In this document: one piece after another, positions 24,376-31,439 of the stretch
Numbering within the stretch: the first letter of the stretch is position 1
Layout of the letters: each line of letters begins with the position of its first letter
Assembly: GCF_036906915.1 (NCBI RefSeq)
Contig: NZ_JBAKHX010000070.1
Coordinates: forward strand, 1 to 43,567
Direction of reading: 5' to 3'
Source: Phytohabitans sp036906915
Lineage (GTDB): Bacteria > Actinomycetota > Actinomycetes > Mycobacteriales > Micromonosporaceae
Length of the DNA: 43,567 nt
Notes under the pieces: generated by a model
What the model saw: the letters and a program-made list of their open reading frames with translations, nothing else
The model's database searches: none
Told to the model about the DNA's origin: nothing
Position numbers and translations under genes: made by a program

Positions 24376-25034
24376 TGCGGTTCACGCCGGGGCAGATGAT
24401 CCTGCACCGCAACGTCCGGCGTGGCCGGATCGGGTGGGTACGCCCTGGCCGGGTGGTCAGCGACGACGAGCGCGGCCTGTTGCTGTGGATCGCTTCCGGC
24501 ACAACGGTTGTCAACGAGGTGGCCGCCGACGGGCGGGGCATGCGGGCGATGCCGTTCACTGAGTGGATCAGCACGTCGTATCGGCTGGCGCATGGCGTCT
24601 GGGCTGGTCCGCCGGTGCTCAAGCTCCTGCCTGCCGGTGCCAGCCACTCCGTGTGGTGGTTCCGTGATGACGAAGGCCGGTTCAAGAACTGGTACGTCAA
24701 TCTGGAAGAACCGGCCGTGCGCTGGGCCGATGACGGCACGGCGGGGGTCGACATCGTCGACCAGGATCTCGACGTGGTTGTCTGGCCCGACCACCGCTGG
24801 GAGTGGAAGGACGAGGAGGAGTTCGTCGAGCGGCTCGCCTTCCCGGAGCACTACTGGGTGGCCGACGAGGCGGCGGTGCGCGCCGAGGGCGAGCGGGTGA
24901 TCAAGGTCGCCGAGGCGGGTGAGTTCCCGTTCGACGGCTCCTGGACCGACTTCGTTCCCGACGCCGCGTGGCAGCCGCCACACGACTTACCGGTGGGGTG
25001 GGACCGACCACCTCTGGCCGGTCTGGCACAATAG
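24375..25034 (+). CDS. DUF402 domain protein
   Basis: A 219-residue protein with the DUF402 beta-barrel fold (FAU-1/ribonuclease-like family). Recognisable segments are WWFRDDEGRFKNWYVNLEEP and GVDIVDQDLDVVVWPDHRWE, where the conserved acidic and aromatic residues line the presumed nucleotide or phosphate site. Characterised relatives hydrolyse nucleoside phosphates or bind RNA; no specific reaction can be assigned here. It starts one base into the proS stop codon, so it is co-translated with proS. The next 126 bp (25035-25160) probably hold the promoter of the rpsP operon; I see no clear terminator there. Confidence 0.85.
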   Translation: MRFTPGQMILHRNVRRGRIGWVRPGRVVSDDERGLLLWIASGTTVVNEVAADGRGMRAMPFTEWISTSYRLAHGVWAGPPVLKLLPAGASHSVWWFRDDEGRFKNWYVNLEEPAVRWADDGTAGVDIVDQDLDVVVWPDHRWEWKDEEEFVERLAFPEHYWVADEAAVRAEGERVIKVAEAGEFPFDGSWTDFVPDAAWQPPHDLPVGWDRPPLAGLAQ

Positions 25035-25160
25035 GTCGCTGGTATCGGCGTGCGTCCGCGCCCTCTAACCCGGACGCGTCGCCAGTCCACGAGCCTCCGG
25101 CGTCACAACCCCACGTGGCGTCCGTCTGCTCACCCGAATCGCACAGGAGCGAAAGCAACC

Positions 25161-25661
25161 GTGGCCGTTAAGATCCGGCTCCTGCGGATGGGCAAGATCC
25201 GCAACCCGCAGTACCGCATCGTCATCGCCGATTCGCGCACCAAGCGCGACGGCCGGGCGATCGAGTACGTGGGCATCTACCAGCCGAAGGAAGACCCTTC
25301 GGTGATCGAAGTCAAGTCGGAGCGGGTGCAGTACTGGCTCTCGGTGGGCGCGCAGCCCAGCGAGGCCGTGCAGCGCATCCTGGAGAAGACCGGCGACTGG
25401 CAGAAGTTCAAGGGCCTGCCGGCTCCCCCGCCGCTGCTGGTGGCGGCCCCGCGGGCCGACCGCAAGGCGGCGTACGAGGCCGAGGCCAAGGCTGCTGCCG
25501 GCGTGGCGGAGACCCCCGCCGCGAAGCCCGCGAAGAAGGCGACCAAGGCGGCGAAGGCCGCGGCCGAGGCGCCGGCTGAGAAGCCCGCTGAGAAGCCGGC
25601 CGAGAAGCCCGCTGAGAAGACCGAGGAGCAGGCCGGTGCCGCCTCCGGCGAGCAGGGCTGA
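25161..25661 (+). CDS. rpsP: 30S ribosomal protein S16
   Basis: Small-subunit assembly protein. The S16 core is in the first ~85 residues (AVKIRLLRMGKIRNPQYRIV; YVGIYQPKEDP; YWLSVGAQPSEAVQRILEKT). At 166 residues it is twice the minimal length because of an Ala/Lys/Pro tail ending in repeated AEKP units (25575-25617 region), a feature seen in many high-GC actinobacteria. GTG 25161 has AGGAG about 11 nt upstream. It begins the classic rpsP-KH-rimM-trmD-rplS order; the KH gene starts 1 nt after its stop. Confidence 0.97.
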   Translation: MAVKIRLLRMGKIRNPQYRIVIADSRTKRDGRAIEYVGIYQPKEDPSVIEVKSERVQYWLSVGAQPSEAVQRILEKTGDWQKFKGLPAPPPLLVAAPRADRKAAYEAEAKAAAGVAETPAAKPAKKATKAAKAAAEAPAEKPAEKPAEKPAEKTEEQAGAASGEQG

Positions 25662-25662
25662 G

Positions 25663-25896
25663 GTGGCGCTCCGGCCCGCGCTGGAGCACCTGGTCAAGGG
25701 CATCGTCGATCACCCCGACGACGTCCGGGTCCGGATGGTCGACTCCAGGCGCGGCAAGCGCCTGGAGGTGCGTGTGCACCCCGAAGACCTCGGCACGGTC
25801 ATCGGTCGCGGCGGTCGCACCGCCAAGGCCCTGCGCCAGGTCATCGGGTCGATCGGTGGGCGCGGCGTCCGGGTCGACATCGTCGATTCCTACTGA
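25663..25896 (+). CDS. KH-domain RNA-binding protein (KhpA type)
   Basis: A 77-residue single KH domain: LEHLVKGIVDHPDDVRVRMV, then VHPEDLGTVIGRGGRTAKAL with the GxxG loop (GRGG), then VRVDIVD. This protein between rpsP and rimM is conserved and in other bacteria partners with KhpB/EloR in RNA binding and cell-envelope control. GTG 25663 is chosen because it aligns with the family N-terminus and has CAGGG upstream; an in-frame GTG at 25636 lies inside rpsP. rimM follows after 6 nt. Confidence 0.95.
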   Translation: MALRPALEHLVKGIVDHPDDVRVRMVDSRRGKRLEVRVHPEDLGTVIGRGGRTAKALRQVIGSIGGRGVRVDIVDSY

Positions 25897-25902
25897 TCCG
25901 CG

Positions 25903-26445
25903 ATGGATCTTCGGACCGTCGGACGCATCGGCCGCCCTCACGGCATTCGCGGTGAGGTCCTGGTGGAGGTGCGCACCGACGATCCAGACGAGCGGTTCGC
26001 CCCTGGCAAGGTTTTGATCACCGAGCCGGGGGCGTCACCGTCTGACCCTGCCGCCTACAAGGTGCCCGACCGGCTCACCGTCGAGGCCGCCCGCGCGCAC
26101 CAGGGCCGGCTGATCGTGGTGTTCGAGGGCGTGTACGACCGGAATGTCGCCGAGGCGCTGCGCGGCGTGCTGCTGTCGGTCGACAGCGCCGAGATCGCCG
26201 ACCCCACCGACCCGGACGAGTTCAACGACCACCAGTTGGTGGGGCTGACCGCGGTCACCACGTCGGGCGAGACGCTGGGCGAGGTGGCTCGGGTCGACCA
26301 CGCGCCGGCCTCCGACATGCTGGTGCTGCGCCGGCCGGAGGGGCGCACCTCGCTGGTGCCGTTCGTCAAGGCGATCGTGCCCGAGGTCGACCTTGCCGGT
26401 GGTCGGGTCGTCGTCGACCCGCCGGAAGGTCTGCTGGACCTCTGA
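25903..26445 (+). CDS. rimM: Ribosome maturation factor RimM
   Basis: A 180-residue 16S rRNA processing factor that binds S19 during 30S assembly. The N-terminal RimM barrel begins LRTVGRIGRPHGIRGEVLVE, and the C-terminal PRC barrel includes DEFNDHQLVGLTAVTTSG and FVKAIVPEVDLAGGRVVVDP. It ends the first half of the operon: normally trmD follows directly, but here a reverse-strand insert of about 3.6 kb intervenes. It converges on the LuxR gene with only 6 bp between stops and no visible terminator. Confidence 0.97.
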   Translation: MDLRTVGRIGRPHGIRGEVLVEVRTDDPDERFAPGKVLITEPGASPSDPAAYKVPDRLTVEAARAHQGRLIVVFEGVYDRNVAEALRGVLLSVDSAEIADPTDPDEFNDHQLVGLTAVTTSGETLGEVARVDHAPASDMLVLRRPEGRTSLVPFVKAIVPEVDLAGGRVVVDPPEGLLDL

Positions 26446-26451
26446 AGCCTC

Positions 26452-29382
26452 TTAGACCCCTGAAACCCGCTTCGAGACGCTGATCGCCAGTTCCACCCGC
26501 GAGCTGAGGTCGAGCTTCGCGAGGATGCTCGACACGTGCGTCTGCACGGTGCGGCGCGACAGAAACATCCGGGACGCGATGTCCGGGTTCGACCTGCCCT
26601 CCGCCACCATCCGCGCCACCCGGCTCTCCGTGTCGGTCAGCGCCTCCCAGCCGTGCTTGGGGCGCTTGCGCCGGCCGATCCGTCCGCGCCGGACGCCGAG
26701 CTGCCGCAGCCGGGACTCGGCGCGCGCGGCGTCCCAGCTCGCCTCCAGCGCGGCGAATCCACCCAGCGCCGTGCCCAGCGCGTCCCGCGCCTCGGCTTCC
26801 CGGCTCGCCTGCGCCAGGGCGGCTGCCGCCTCCTCATACGCCAGCGCCGTGTAGAGCGGCCACGCCGCCAGCTCGAATGCCCGTGCGGCAGCTACGAGTC
26901 CATCCGCGTCCGCCGTGCTGGCTGGCGCTCGCTCCGCTCGCGCGGGCCCCAGGGCCTGAAAGGCAGCGCCTTCCCTCGCACCGGGTACCGACTTCGTCGG
27001 CGCGTCGCTCAGTCCAGGCGCCGCCGGCCCTGGGGCCGCGAGGGCACGGCACAGCAGCGCCGTCGCCGTCAGGCTGCGTGTCGGCTGCTTGCCGGCGAGC
27101 GCTTCGGTGGTGGTGGCCAGGTCGAGTGCGCGCTTGTGGTCGCCGACGACGACGGCGAGCCGAGCCAGGTCGGCGCAGATCCGGTAGATCACCCGCCGCT
27201 GGTCGAGCCCCCACGCCCGCTCCCAGACCGGATACAGCAGGTCGAGCGCGTGGAGCGGATCGGAGCGGGACTCCTCCAGCAGCGCCTGCGCCCATCGGGT
27301 CAGGTATCCGTACTTGCGGCCGCCGACGCCGTCGTCCGGCTCCGGCAACTCCTCCCGCTCCGCCTGGTAGGTGCCGCGCCGGATGGCGACCAGCGCCGCC
27401 ATGGCCTTCAGCCCTGGCGCCTGCCCGAGCGGGTCCGGACCGTCCAGCCCGGCCTCGATCTCGGCGAGCGCGTCGTCCCACCGCCCGTCGAGGAAGCGCA
27501 TCCGGGCCCGCAGGGCGTAGGTGAGAGCCAGGTACACGCCGCCCGTGGCCTGGTTGTGGCGCACGGCGGTGGCGAGCGCCTCGTCCGCCTCGTCGAACCG
27601 GTCCAGCTCCAGCAGGCAGTACCCGCGCATCGCGTACGGGTCGGCCTGGAGGTCGGGCCGGATGCCACCGTGGAACGCGAGCAGGGCCCGGTCGGCGAGC
27701 GCGTACGCCTTGACCATGTCGCCCTCCGCGAACCGCAGCGCGGACATCCCCAGGTAGCCGAGCCCGACAGCCTGGGCATCCTGCTCGGCCTCGCCCTCCT
27801 CGACCGCGAGCCGCGCCGCCAGCTCACCGGCGTCGAACCGCTCCAGGTAGAAGAGGCAGAACGCCGCGAACCCCTGGAACCGGCCGGCCTCGCCCGCCGA
27901 CAGCTCCGGCAGGCGGAGCGCGTCTTCGGACACGACCACCGCCTCGTCGAGCCGTCCCTGCCGGAAGCACGCCTGCATGAGCAGCCAGCGCAGCGCCGGG
28001 CCGCCGTCCGTGAACAGCGCGGTGCGCGCGGCCTGCTCGGCCGCGGCAGGGTCGCCGTCCCAGAGCAGCGCGCGCACCAGATGCAGTCGCAGCGCGGCCG
28101 CCGCCGGGTCGGCGCCGTCCAGCGCGGCAAGGGCTCTGCGAAGCAGCGGCACCGCCAGCTGCGGCGCCCGCACGATGAGGGCGTCTGCCTGCTGTACCAG
28201 CCAACCGACGGTGTCCGGGTCGAGCGTCGTGCCGGCGAGCAGGTGCCCGGCGACCCGCTCGACCGGGGCACCCGCGGCGGCCAGCACCTGCCCGGCGCGC
28301 AGCCGGAGCGCGGTGCGCACGGTCTCCGGCAGGTGCTCGGCCAGCGCCTCCCGGATCAGGTCGTGCCGGAAGACGAGCTGGTCACCGGTGTCGACGAGCA
28401 GCCCCGCATCGATCGCACGGACCAGCGTCTGCGAGACGGTGACCAGCGGGCTGCCCAGTACCGCCGACAGCTCGCCGGCGTCGATGGCCGGCCCCAGCAC
28501 CGCGGCCATCTCCAGGATGTCGCGCGCCCGGCGGGGCAGGAAGTCCAGCCGGCGCATGATCGTCTCGACGAGCGATCCCGGCAGCGGCGCTTCGGTGTGG
28601 CCGCTGACCTCCGCGACGCCGTCCTCCACGGCGATGATCGACTCTCGGTACAGGGCGTCGACGAGCTCGGTCACGTACATCGGGTTGCCGCCGGCACGGG
28701 CCACCAGCCCGGCGAGGCCGGGACCGGCGGGCATCTCCAGGAGCTTCTCGACCAGCGCCGTAACCGCGGCCTCCGGCAAGGGTTCGAGCCGCAGGACGTC
28801 GGCTCCCCGCGTCGTGAGGCCGCGGACCAGCCCGGCGACCGCCTCGCCCTCCGCGGCGCTCCGGGCGGCGACGACGAGCAGGAGCGGCTGCTGCCGCACG
28901 CCCTGGGCGAGACGGTGGAGCACCAGGACGCTGGGCGGGTCTGCCCACTGCACGTCGTCGACGATCAGCGCGACGGGACCGGCGGCGGACCACTGGTCCA
29001 TGAGCTCCAGGATCGCCTCGGTGGCGGCGAACTCGTGGTTGGCGGCGCTGACGCTCTGGCCGAACGCGTCTTCGCCGCGCAGCAGCCGGGCCACGTGCGC
29101 CCCGTCGTCGCCCGCGCTGTTGTGCGGGCTGACTCGCAGTCCCAGGCACGTGCCGATCGTGGCGAACGGCAGGCGTTGTTCCAGATCTTCGGCGGCGCCC
29201 CGCAGCACCCGCATCCCGAGCCGGCCGCACGTCACCGCGAACGCGTCGAGGAGGGTGGTCTTTCCGATGCCGGGCTCGCCCTCGACCAGTGCGACGGCGC
29301 CATGCCCCGAGGCGGCCTGTCGGGCCAGCTCGGATACGCGCTGGATCTCGGCTTGCCGTCCCACGAACACAGGCGGGGACAT
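26452..29382 (-). CDS. Large LuxR-family AAA regulator (LAL type)
   Basis: A 976-residue regulator. The N-terminal STAND/AAA ATPase has VFVGRQAEIQRVSELARQ, Walker A VEGEPGIGKTTLLDAF and Walker B VALIVDDVQWADP. A long TPR-like helical region follows (about residues 350-850), then a C-terminal LuxR helix-turn-helix (LTDTESRVARMVAEGRSNPD, then IASRMFLSRRTVQTHVSSIL). Such LAL proteins usually activate nearby secondary metabolism or sugar genes, but none lies beside it. Near residue 790 it carries an Ala/Pro/Gly-rich stretch of about 35 residues (APTKSVPGAREGAAFQALGP) encoded by a large DNA palindrome (26945-27037) that looks like an in-frame insertion. The gene is inserted on the opposite strand between rimM and trmD. 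Confidence 0.95.
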   Translation of the reverse strand: MSPPVFVGRQAEIQRVSELARQAASGHGAVALVEGEPGIGKTTLLDAFAVTCGRLGMRVLRGAAEDLEQRLPFATIGTCLGLRVSPHNSAGDDGAHVARLLRGEDAFGQSVSAANHEFAATEAILELMDQWSAAGPVALIVDDVQWADPPSVLVLHRLAQGVRQQPLLLVVAARSAAEGEAVAGLVRGLTTRGADVLRLEPLPEAAVTALVEKLLEMPAGPGLAGLVARAGGNPMYVTELVDALYRESIIAVEDGVAEVSGHTEAPLPGSLVETIMRRLDFLPRRARDILEMAAVLGPAIDAGELSAVLGSPLVTVSQTLVRAIDAGLLVDTGDQLVFRHDLIREALAEHLPETVRTALRLRAGQVLAAAGAPVERVAGHLLAGTTLDPDTVGWLVQQADALIVRAPQLAVPLLRRALAALDGADPAAAALRLHLVRALLWDGDPAAAEQAARTALFTDGGPALRWLLMQACFRQGRLDEAVVVSEDALRLPELSAGEAGRFQGFAAFCLFYLERFDAGELAARLAVEEGEAEQDAQAVGLGYLGMSALRFAEGDMVKAYALADRALLAFHGGIRPDLQADPYAMRGYCLLELDRFDEADEALATAVRHNQATGGVYLALTYALRARMRFLDGRWDDALAEIEAGLDGPDPLGQAPGLKAMAALVAIRRGTYQAEREELPEPDDGVGGRKYGYLTRWAQALLEESRSDPLHALDLLYPVWERAWGLDQRRVIYRICADLARLAVVVGDHKRALDLATTTEALAGKQPTRSLTATALLCRALAAPGPAAPGLSDAPTKSVPGAREGAAFQALGPARAERAPASTADADGLVAAARAFELAAWPLYTALAYEEAAAALAQASREAEARDALGTALGGFAALEASWDAARAESRLRQLGVRRGRIGRRKRPKHGWEALTDTESRVARMVAEGRSNPDIASRMFLSRRTVQTHVSSILAKLDLSSRVELAISVSKRVSGV
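26945..27037. repeat. 93-bp imperfect palindrome inside the LuxR coding region
   Basis: GGCCCCAGGGCC (26945-26956) is the exact complement of GGCCCTGGGGCC (27026-27037). Inner arms GGCAGCGCC (26962-26970) and GGCGCCGCC (27017-27025) match with one difference, and a small CCGAC-TTC-GTCGG hairpin sits near the centre. It stays in frame with the regulator and encodes a low-complexity linker in the helical region. Confidence 0.75.
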
Positions 29383-29418
29383 GCCGTGAGCGTATCGCTG
29401 CGAAGCGTTAGATGAGAT

Positions 29419-29462
29419 GCCCCGGGTGGCGGGGAGGCGATTACATTTCCGCCACCCGGGGC
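29419..29462 (-). terminator. Long GC hairpin, likely terminator of the small gene pair
   Basis: GCCCCGGGTGGCGG (29419-29432) pairs perfectly with CCGCCACCCGGGGC (29449-29462) around a 16-nt loop. On the reverse strand it follows the small gene ending at 29491, and the LuxR gene begins 37 nt further on. No T run follows, which is usual for actinobacterial hairpin terminators. Confidence 0.6.
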
Positions 29463-29490
29463 TGGCCGGCCGGGGGGATTGGCCGGCTGC

Positions 29491-29823
29491 TCAGGCCGCC
29501 TTGGCCGGAGGCAGGGCGGAGGCGGCCATCAGAGGAGGGGCCGTTCGGGTCGACCATCCTCTGGTCCGGGAGGGGTTTCGTTTGGCAGGAGGGGGATACG
29601 CGCGTTGAATCTCGTAGCGGGCCCAGCGCATCCGGGCTACCGCGACGTCGGGGTGGTCGCCGAACTCCTGTGCCACCCGCGCCACACAGCTCCGGACGCC
29701 GTAATCCCGGATCGCGCGGAGGACGGCCGCTCGTACCTGCTCGGGACTCGGATGGTCGGAGTCCTGGAGCGCGGATACGAAGAGCGCCTCGCAGCGGGTG
29801 GCCGTCACGTTGGTGGGTGACAT
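29491..29823 (-). CDS. Small conserved actinobacterial protein of unknown function (second of pair)
   Basis: A 110-residue protein starting MSPTNVTATRCEALFVSALQ. The core, SPEQVRAAVLRAIRDYGVRS then CVARVAQEFGDHPDVAVARM, resembles a family I recall as frequent in Micromonosporaceae genomes, without known function. The last ~35 residues are basic, Pro/Ala-rich and probably disordered. The helical core could be a DNA-binding or protein-interaction domain. ATG 29823 is used; an ATG at 29835 overlapping the upstream stop is possible. It is transcribed with the small gene upstream and is followed by a strong hairpin. Part of the reverse-strand insert between rimM and trmD. Confidence 0.65.
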   Translation of the reverse strand: MSPTNVTATRCEALFVSALQDSDHPSPEQVRAAVLRAIRDYGVRSCVARVAQEFGDHPDVAVARMRWARYEIQRAYPPPAKRNPSRTRGWSTRTAPPLMAASALPPAKAA

Positions 29824-29828
29824 GGCTC

Positions 29829-30056
29829 TCACCATGCCCCGGCGTTGCGGTAGAAACATCCGCCACGTCGCTGAGGACTGTTGACGATGGCGAGGACGAT
29901 GTCGATGGACGTGTGTGCGCGGCTCGCGATCTGCTCGACCGGCACGTTGCTCGCGAGGGCGTGCTTGATCGCCGAGCGCCATGTGGCGTCGGCCCGGGCT
30001 CGCACCTCGGCCGCCTGGCCCAGCACGTAGAGTGCCTGCTCGGGTGATCCGTTCAT
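29829..30056 (-). CDS. Small helix-turn-helix-like protein (first of pair)
   Basis: A 75-residue protein beginning MNGSPEQALYVLGQAAEVRA. The segment SAIKHALASNVPVEQIASRA followed by HTSIDIVLAIVNS has the spacing of a helix-turn-helix, so DNA binding is plausible. Its stop lies only a few bases from the start of the second small gene, giving a coupled two-gene unit. The start is uncertain: an upstream ATG at 30092 and a TTG at 30113 are in frame. The 63-bp gap to trmD must hold the promoters of both directions. I do not recognise the family; a small regulatory pair or toxin-antitoxin type module is possible but unproven. Confidence 0.6.
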   Translation of the reverse strand: MNGSPEQALYVLGQAAEVRARADATWRSAIKHALASNVPVEQIASRAHTSIDIVLAIVNSPQRRGGCFYRNAGAW

Positions 30057-30119
30057 GAGTAAGACGATGCGCCTGTGTGAGACGGGATACATCCGCCACC
30101 ATGCGGAGGTCAAAAACTA

Positions 30120-30893
30120 ATGCGGCTGGATGTCGTGACGATCTTTCCCGAGTATTTCGGGCCGCTCGACCTGTCGCTGATCGGCAAGGCACGCGCGTCC
30201 GGCCTGCTCGACGTCGCCGTCCACGACCTGCGCACCTGGACGCACGACGTGCACCGCACCGTCGACGACAGTCCATACGGCGGGGGCCCAGGCATGGTGA
30301 TGCGGCCCGAGCCGTGGGGCGAGGCGCTGGACGCGCTCGCACCAGCGGCCGACGTGCGGGCGCGGCTGGTCGTGCCGACTCCCGCTGGCGCCCCGTTCAC
30401 CCAGGCTATGGCGCACGAGCTCGCCGCCGAGCCGCACCTGATCTTCGCCTGTGGCCGGTACGAGGGGATCGATCAGCGGGTCCTGGACCATGCCGCCACC
30501 CGGATGCCGGTGTCGGAGGTGTCGCTGGGGGACTACGTCCTGTTCGGGGGCGAAGTGGCGGTACTGGCCATGTGCGAGGCGATCGTCCGGTTGCTGCCGG
30601 GTGTACTCGGCAACGCCGAGTCACTCGCCGAAGAGTCGCACGCGCACGGCCTGCTGGAAGCGCCCGTGTACACCAAGCCGCCGCAGTGGCGCGGGCACGA
30701 CGTACCGGAGATCCTCCGCTCCGGTGACCACGGCCGGATCGCACGGTGGCGCCGCGACCAGGCGCTGTTGCGCACCGCGCAGCGGCGGCCGGACCTGCTC
30801 GCGCACCTGGACCCCAGCGGCCTGGACAAGCGCGATGTCGCGGCCCTCACCGGGGCCGGATTTCAGGTACCGGGGCCTGATGTGGCAAAGTAG
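30120..30893 (+). CDS. trmD: tRNA (guanine37-N1)-methyltransferase
   Basis: A 257-residue SPOUT enzyme that methylates G37 next to the anticodon, preventing frameshifts. It begins MRLDVVTIFPEYFGPLDLSL. Knot motifs are PYGGGPGMVMRPEP, ACGRYEGIDQRVLDH and SLGDYVLFGGEVAVLAMCEA with the SAM-binding loop; the C-terminal domain includes PPQWRGHDVPEILRSGDHG. ATG 30120 has GGAGG 10 nt upstream. Separated from rimM by the reverse-strand insert, it must now have its own promoter within the 63 bp upstream or rely on read-through. rplS follows after 98 bp. Confidence 0.98.
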   Translation: MRLDVVTIFPEYFGPLDLSLIGKARASGLLDVAVHDLRTWTHDVHRTVDDSPYGGGPGMVMRPEPWGEALDALAPAADVRARLVVPTPAGAPFTQAMAHELAAEPHLIFACGRYEGIDQRVLDHAATRMPVSEVSLGDYVLFGGEVAVLAMCEAIVRLLPGVLGNAESLAEESHAHGLLEAPVYTKPPQWRGHDVPEILRSGDHGRIARWRRDQALLRTAQRRPDLLAHLDPSGLDKRDVAALTGAGFQVPGPDVAK

Positions 30894-30905
30894 TGGGGTT
30901 GCCAC
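30882..30905 (+). promoter_or_regulatory. Hairpin over the trmD stop, in the rplS leader
   Basis: GTGGCAA (30882-30888) pairs with TTGCCAC (30899-30905) around a 10-nt loop that contains the trmD TAG stop. It may modulate read-through from trmD to rplS. Weak evidence. Confidence 0.35.
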
Positions 30906-30991
30906 GACCGGGCGCTGCTGAGGCGTGCCCGCTCGTGCCCGGTCCCAGCCGGGTGATGATCGCCCCGACGAGCCACGAGGAAACCACAGCG

Positions 30992-31348
30992 ATGAACACG
31001 CTCGATGCACTGGACGCCCAGTCGCAGCGGACCGACATCCCCGACTTCCGCGCCGGTGACACTGTCAAGGTGCACGCCCGAGTCGTCGAGGGCAACCGTT
31101 CCCGGGTCCAGGTCTTCCAGGGCGTCGTGATTCGCCGCCAGGGCGGGGGCCTGCGCGAGACGTTCACGGTCCGAAAGGTCAGCTTCGGCGTTGGCGTCGA
31201 GCGGACCTACCCGGTCAACAGCCCGGCGATCGACCGCATCGAGGTCGTGACCCGCGGTGCCGTCCGCCGCGCCAAGCTCTACTACCTCCGTGAGCTGCGC
31301 GGTAAGGCCGCGAAGATCAAGGAGCGCCGCGAGAAGCAGGCCAGCTGA
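30992..31348 (+). CDS. rplS: 50S ribosomal protein L19
   Basis: A 118-residue large-subunit protein at the subunit interface. The sequence MNTLDALDAQSQRTDIPDFR, then GDTVKVHARVVEGNRSRVQV, then VERTYPVNSPAIDRIEVVTR and AKLYYLRELRGKAAKIKERR covers the whole family. ATG 30992 has GAGGAAA about 10 nt upstream. A GC hairpin (31372-31401) follows its stop, ending the ribosomal unit before lepB. Confidence 0.98.
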   Translation: MNTLDALDAQSQRTDIPDFRAGDTVKVHARVVEGNRSRVQVFQGVVIRRQGGGLRETFTVRKVSFGVGVERTYPVNSPAIDRIEVVTRGAVRRAKLYYLRELRGKAAKIKERREKQAS

Positions 31349-31371
31349 GCCTTTTCCAATGCGGCGCTTGG

Positions 31372-31401
31372 CGTCAGGCCGGTTTTTCGTTCGGCCTGAC
31401 G
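31372..31401 (+). terminator. Terminator hairpin after rplS
   Basis: CGTCAGGCCG (31372-31381) pairs perfectly with CGGCCTGACG (31392-31401) around GTTTTTCGTT. It lies 23 nt after the rplS stop and just before the lepB promoter element at 31427. Confidence 0.75.
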
Positions 31402-31426
31402 TTGGCCGCTTGGTGCGCCGTCCGGT

Positions 31427-31432
31427 TACGCT
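31427..31432 (+). promoter_or_regulatory. Candidate -10 element (TACGCT) for leaderless lepB
   Basis: TACGCT matches TAnnnT and ends 7 nt before the GTG at 31440. There is no Shine-Dalgarno before that GTG, and a terminator hairpin ends 25 bp upstream, so a separate promoter is expected here. Confidence 0.45.
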
Positions 31433-31439
31433 AGCCGCG

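Noticed and set aside
26536..29415. A 959-residue forward open frame antisense to the LuxR regulator
   Set aside because: Its content is an Arg/Gln/His-rich shadow; the reverse strand shows clear AAA and LuxR motifs throughout.
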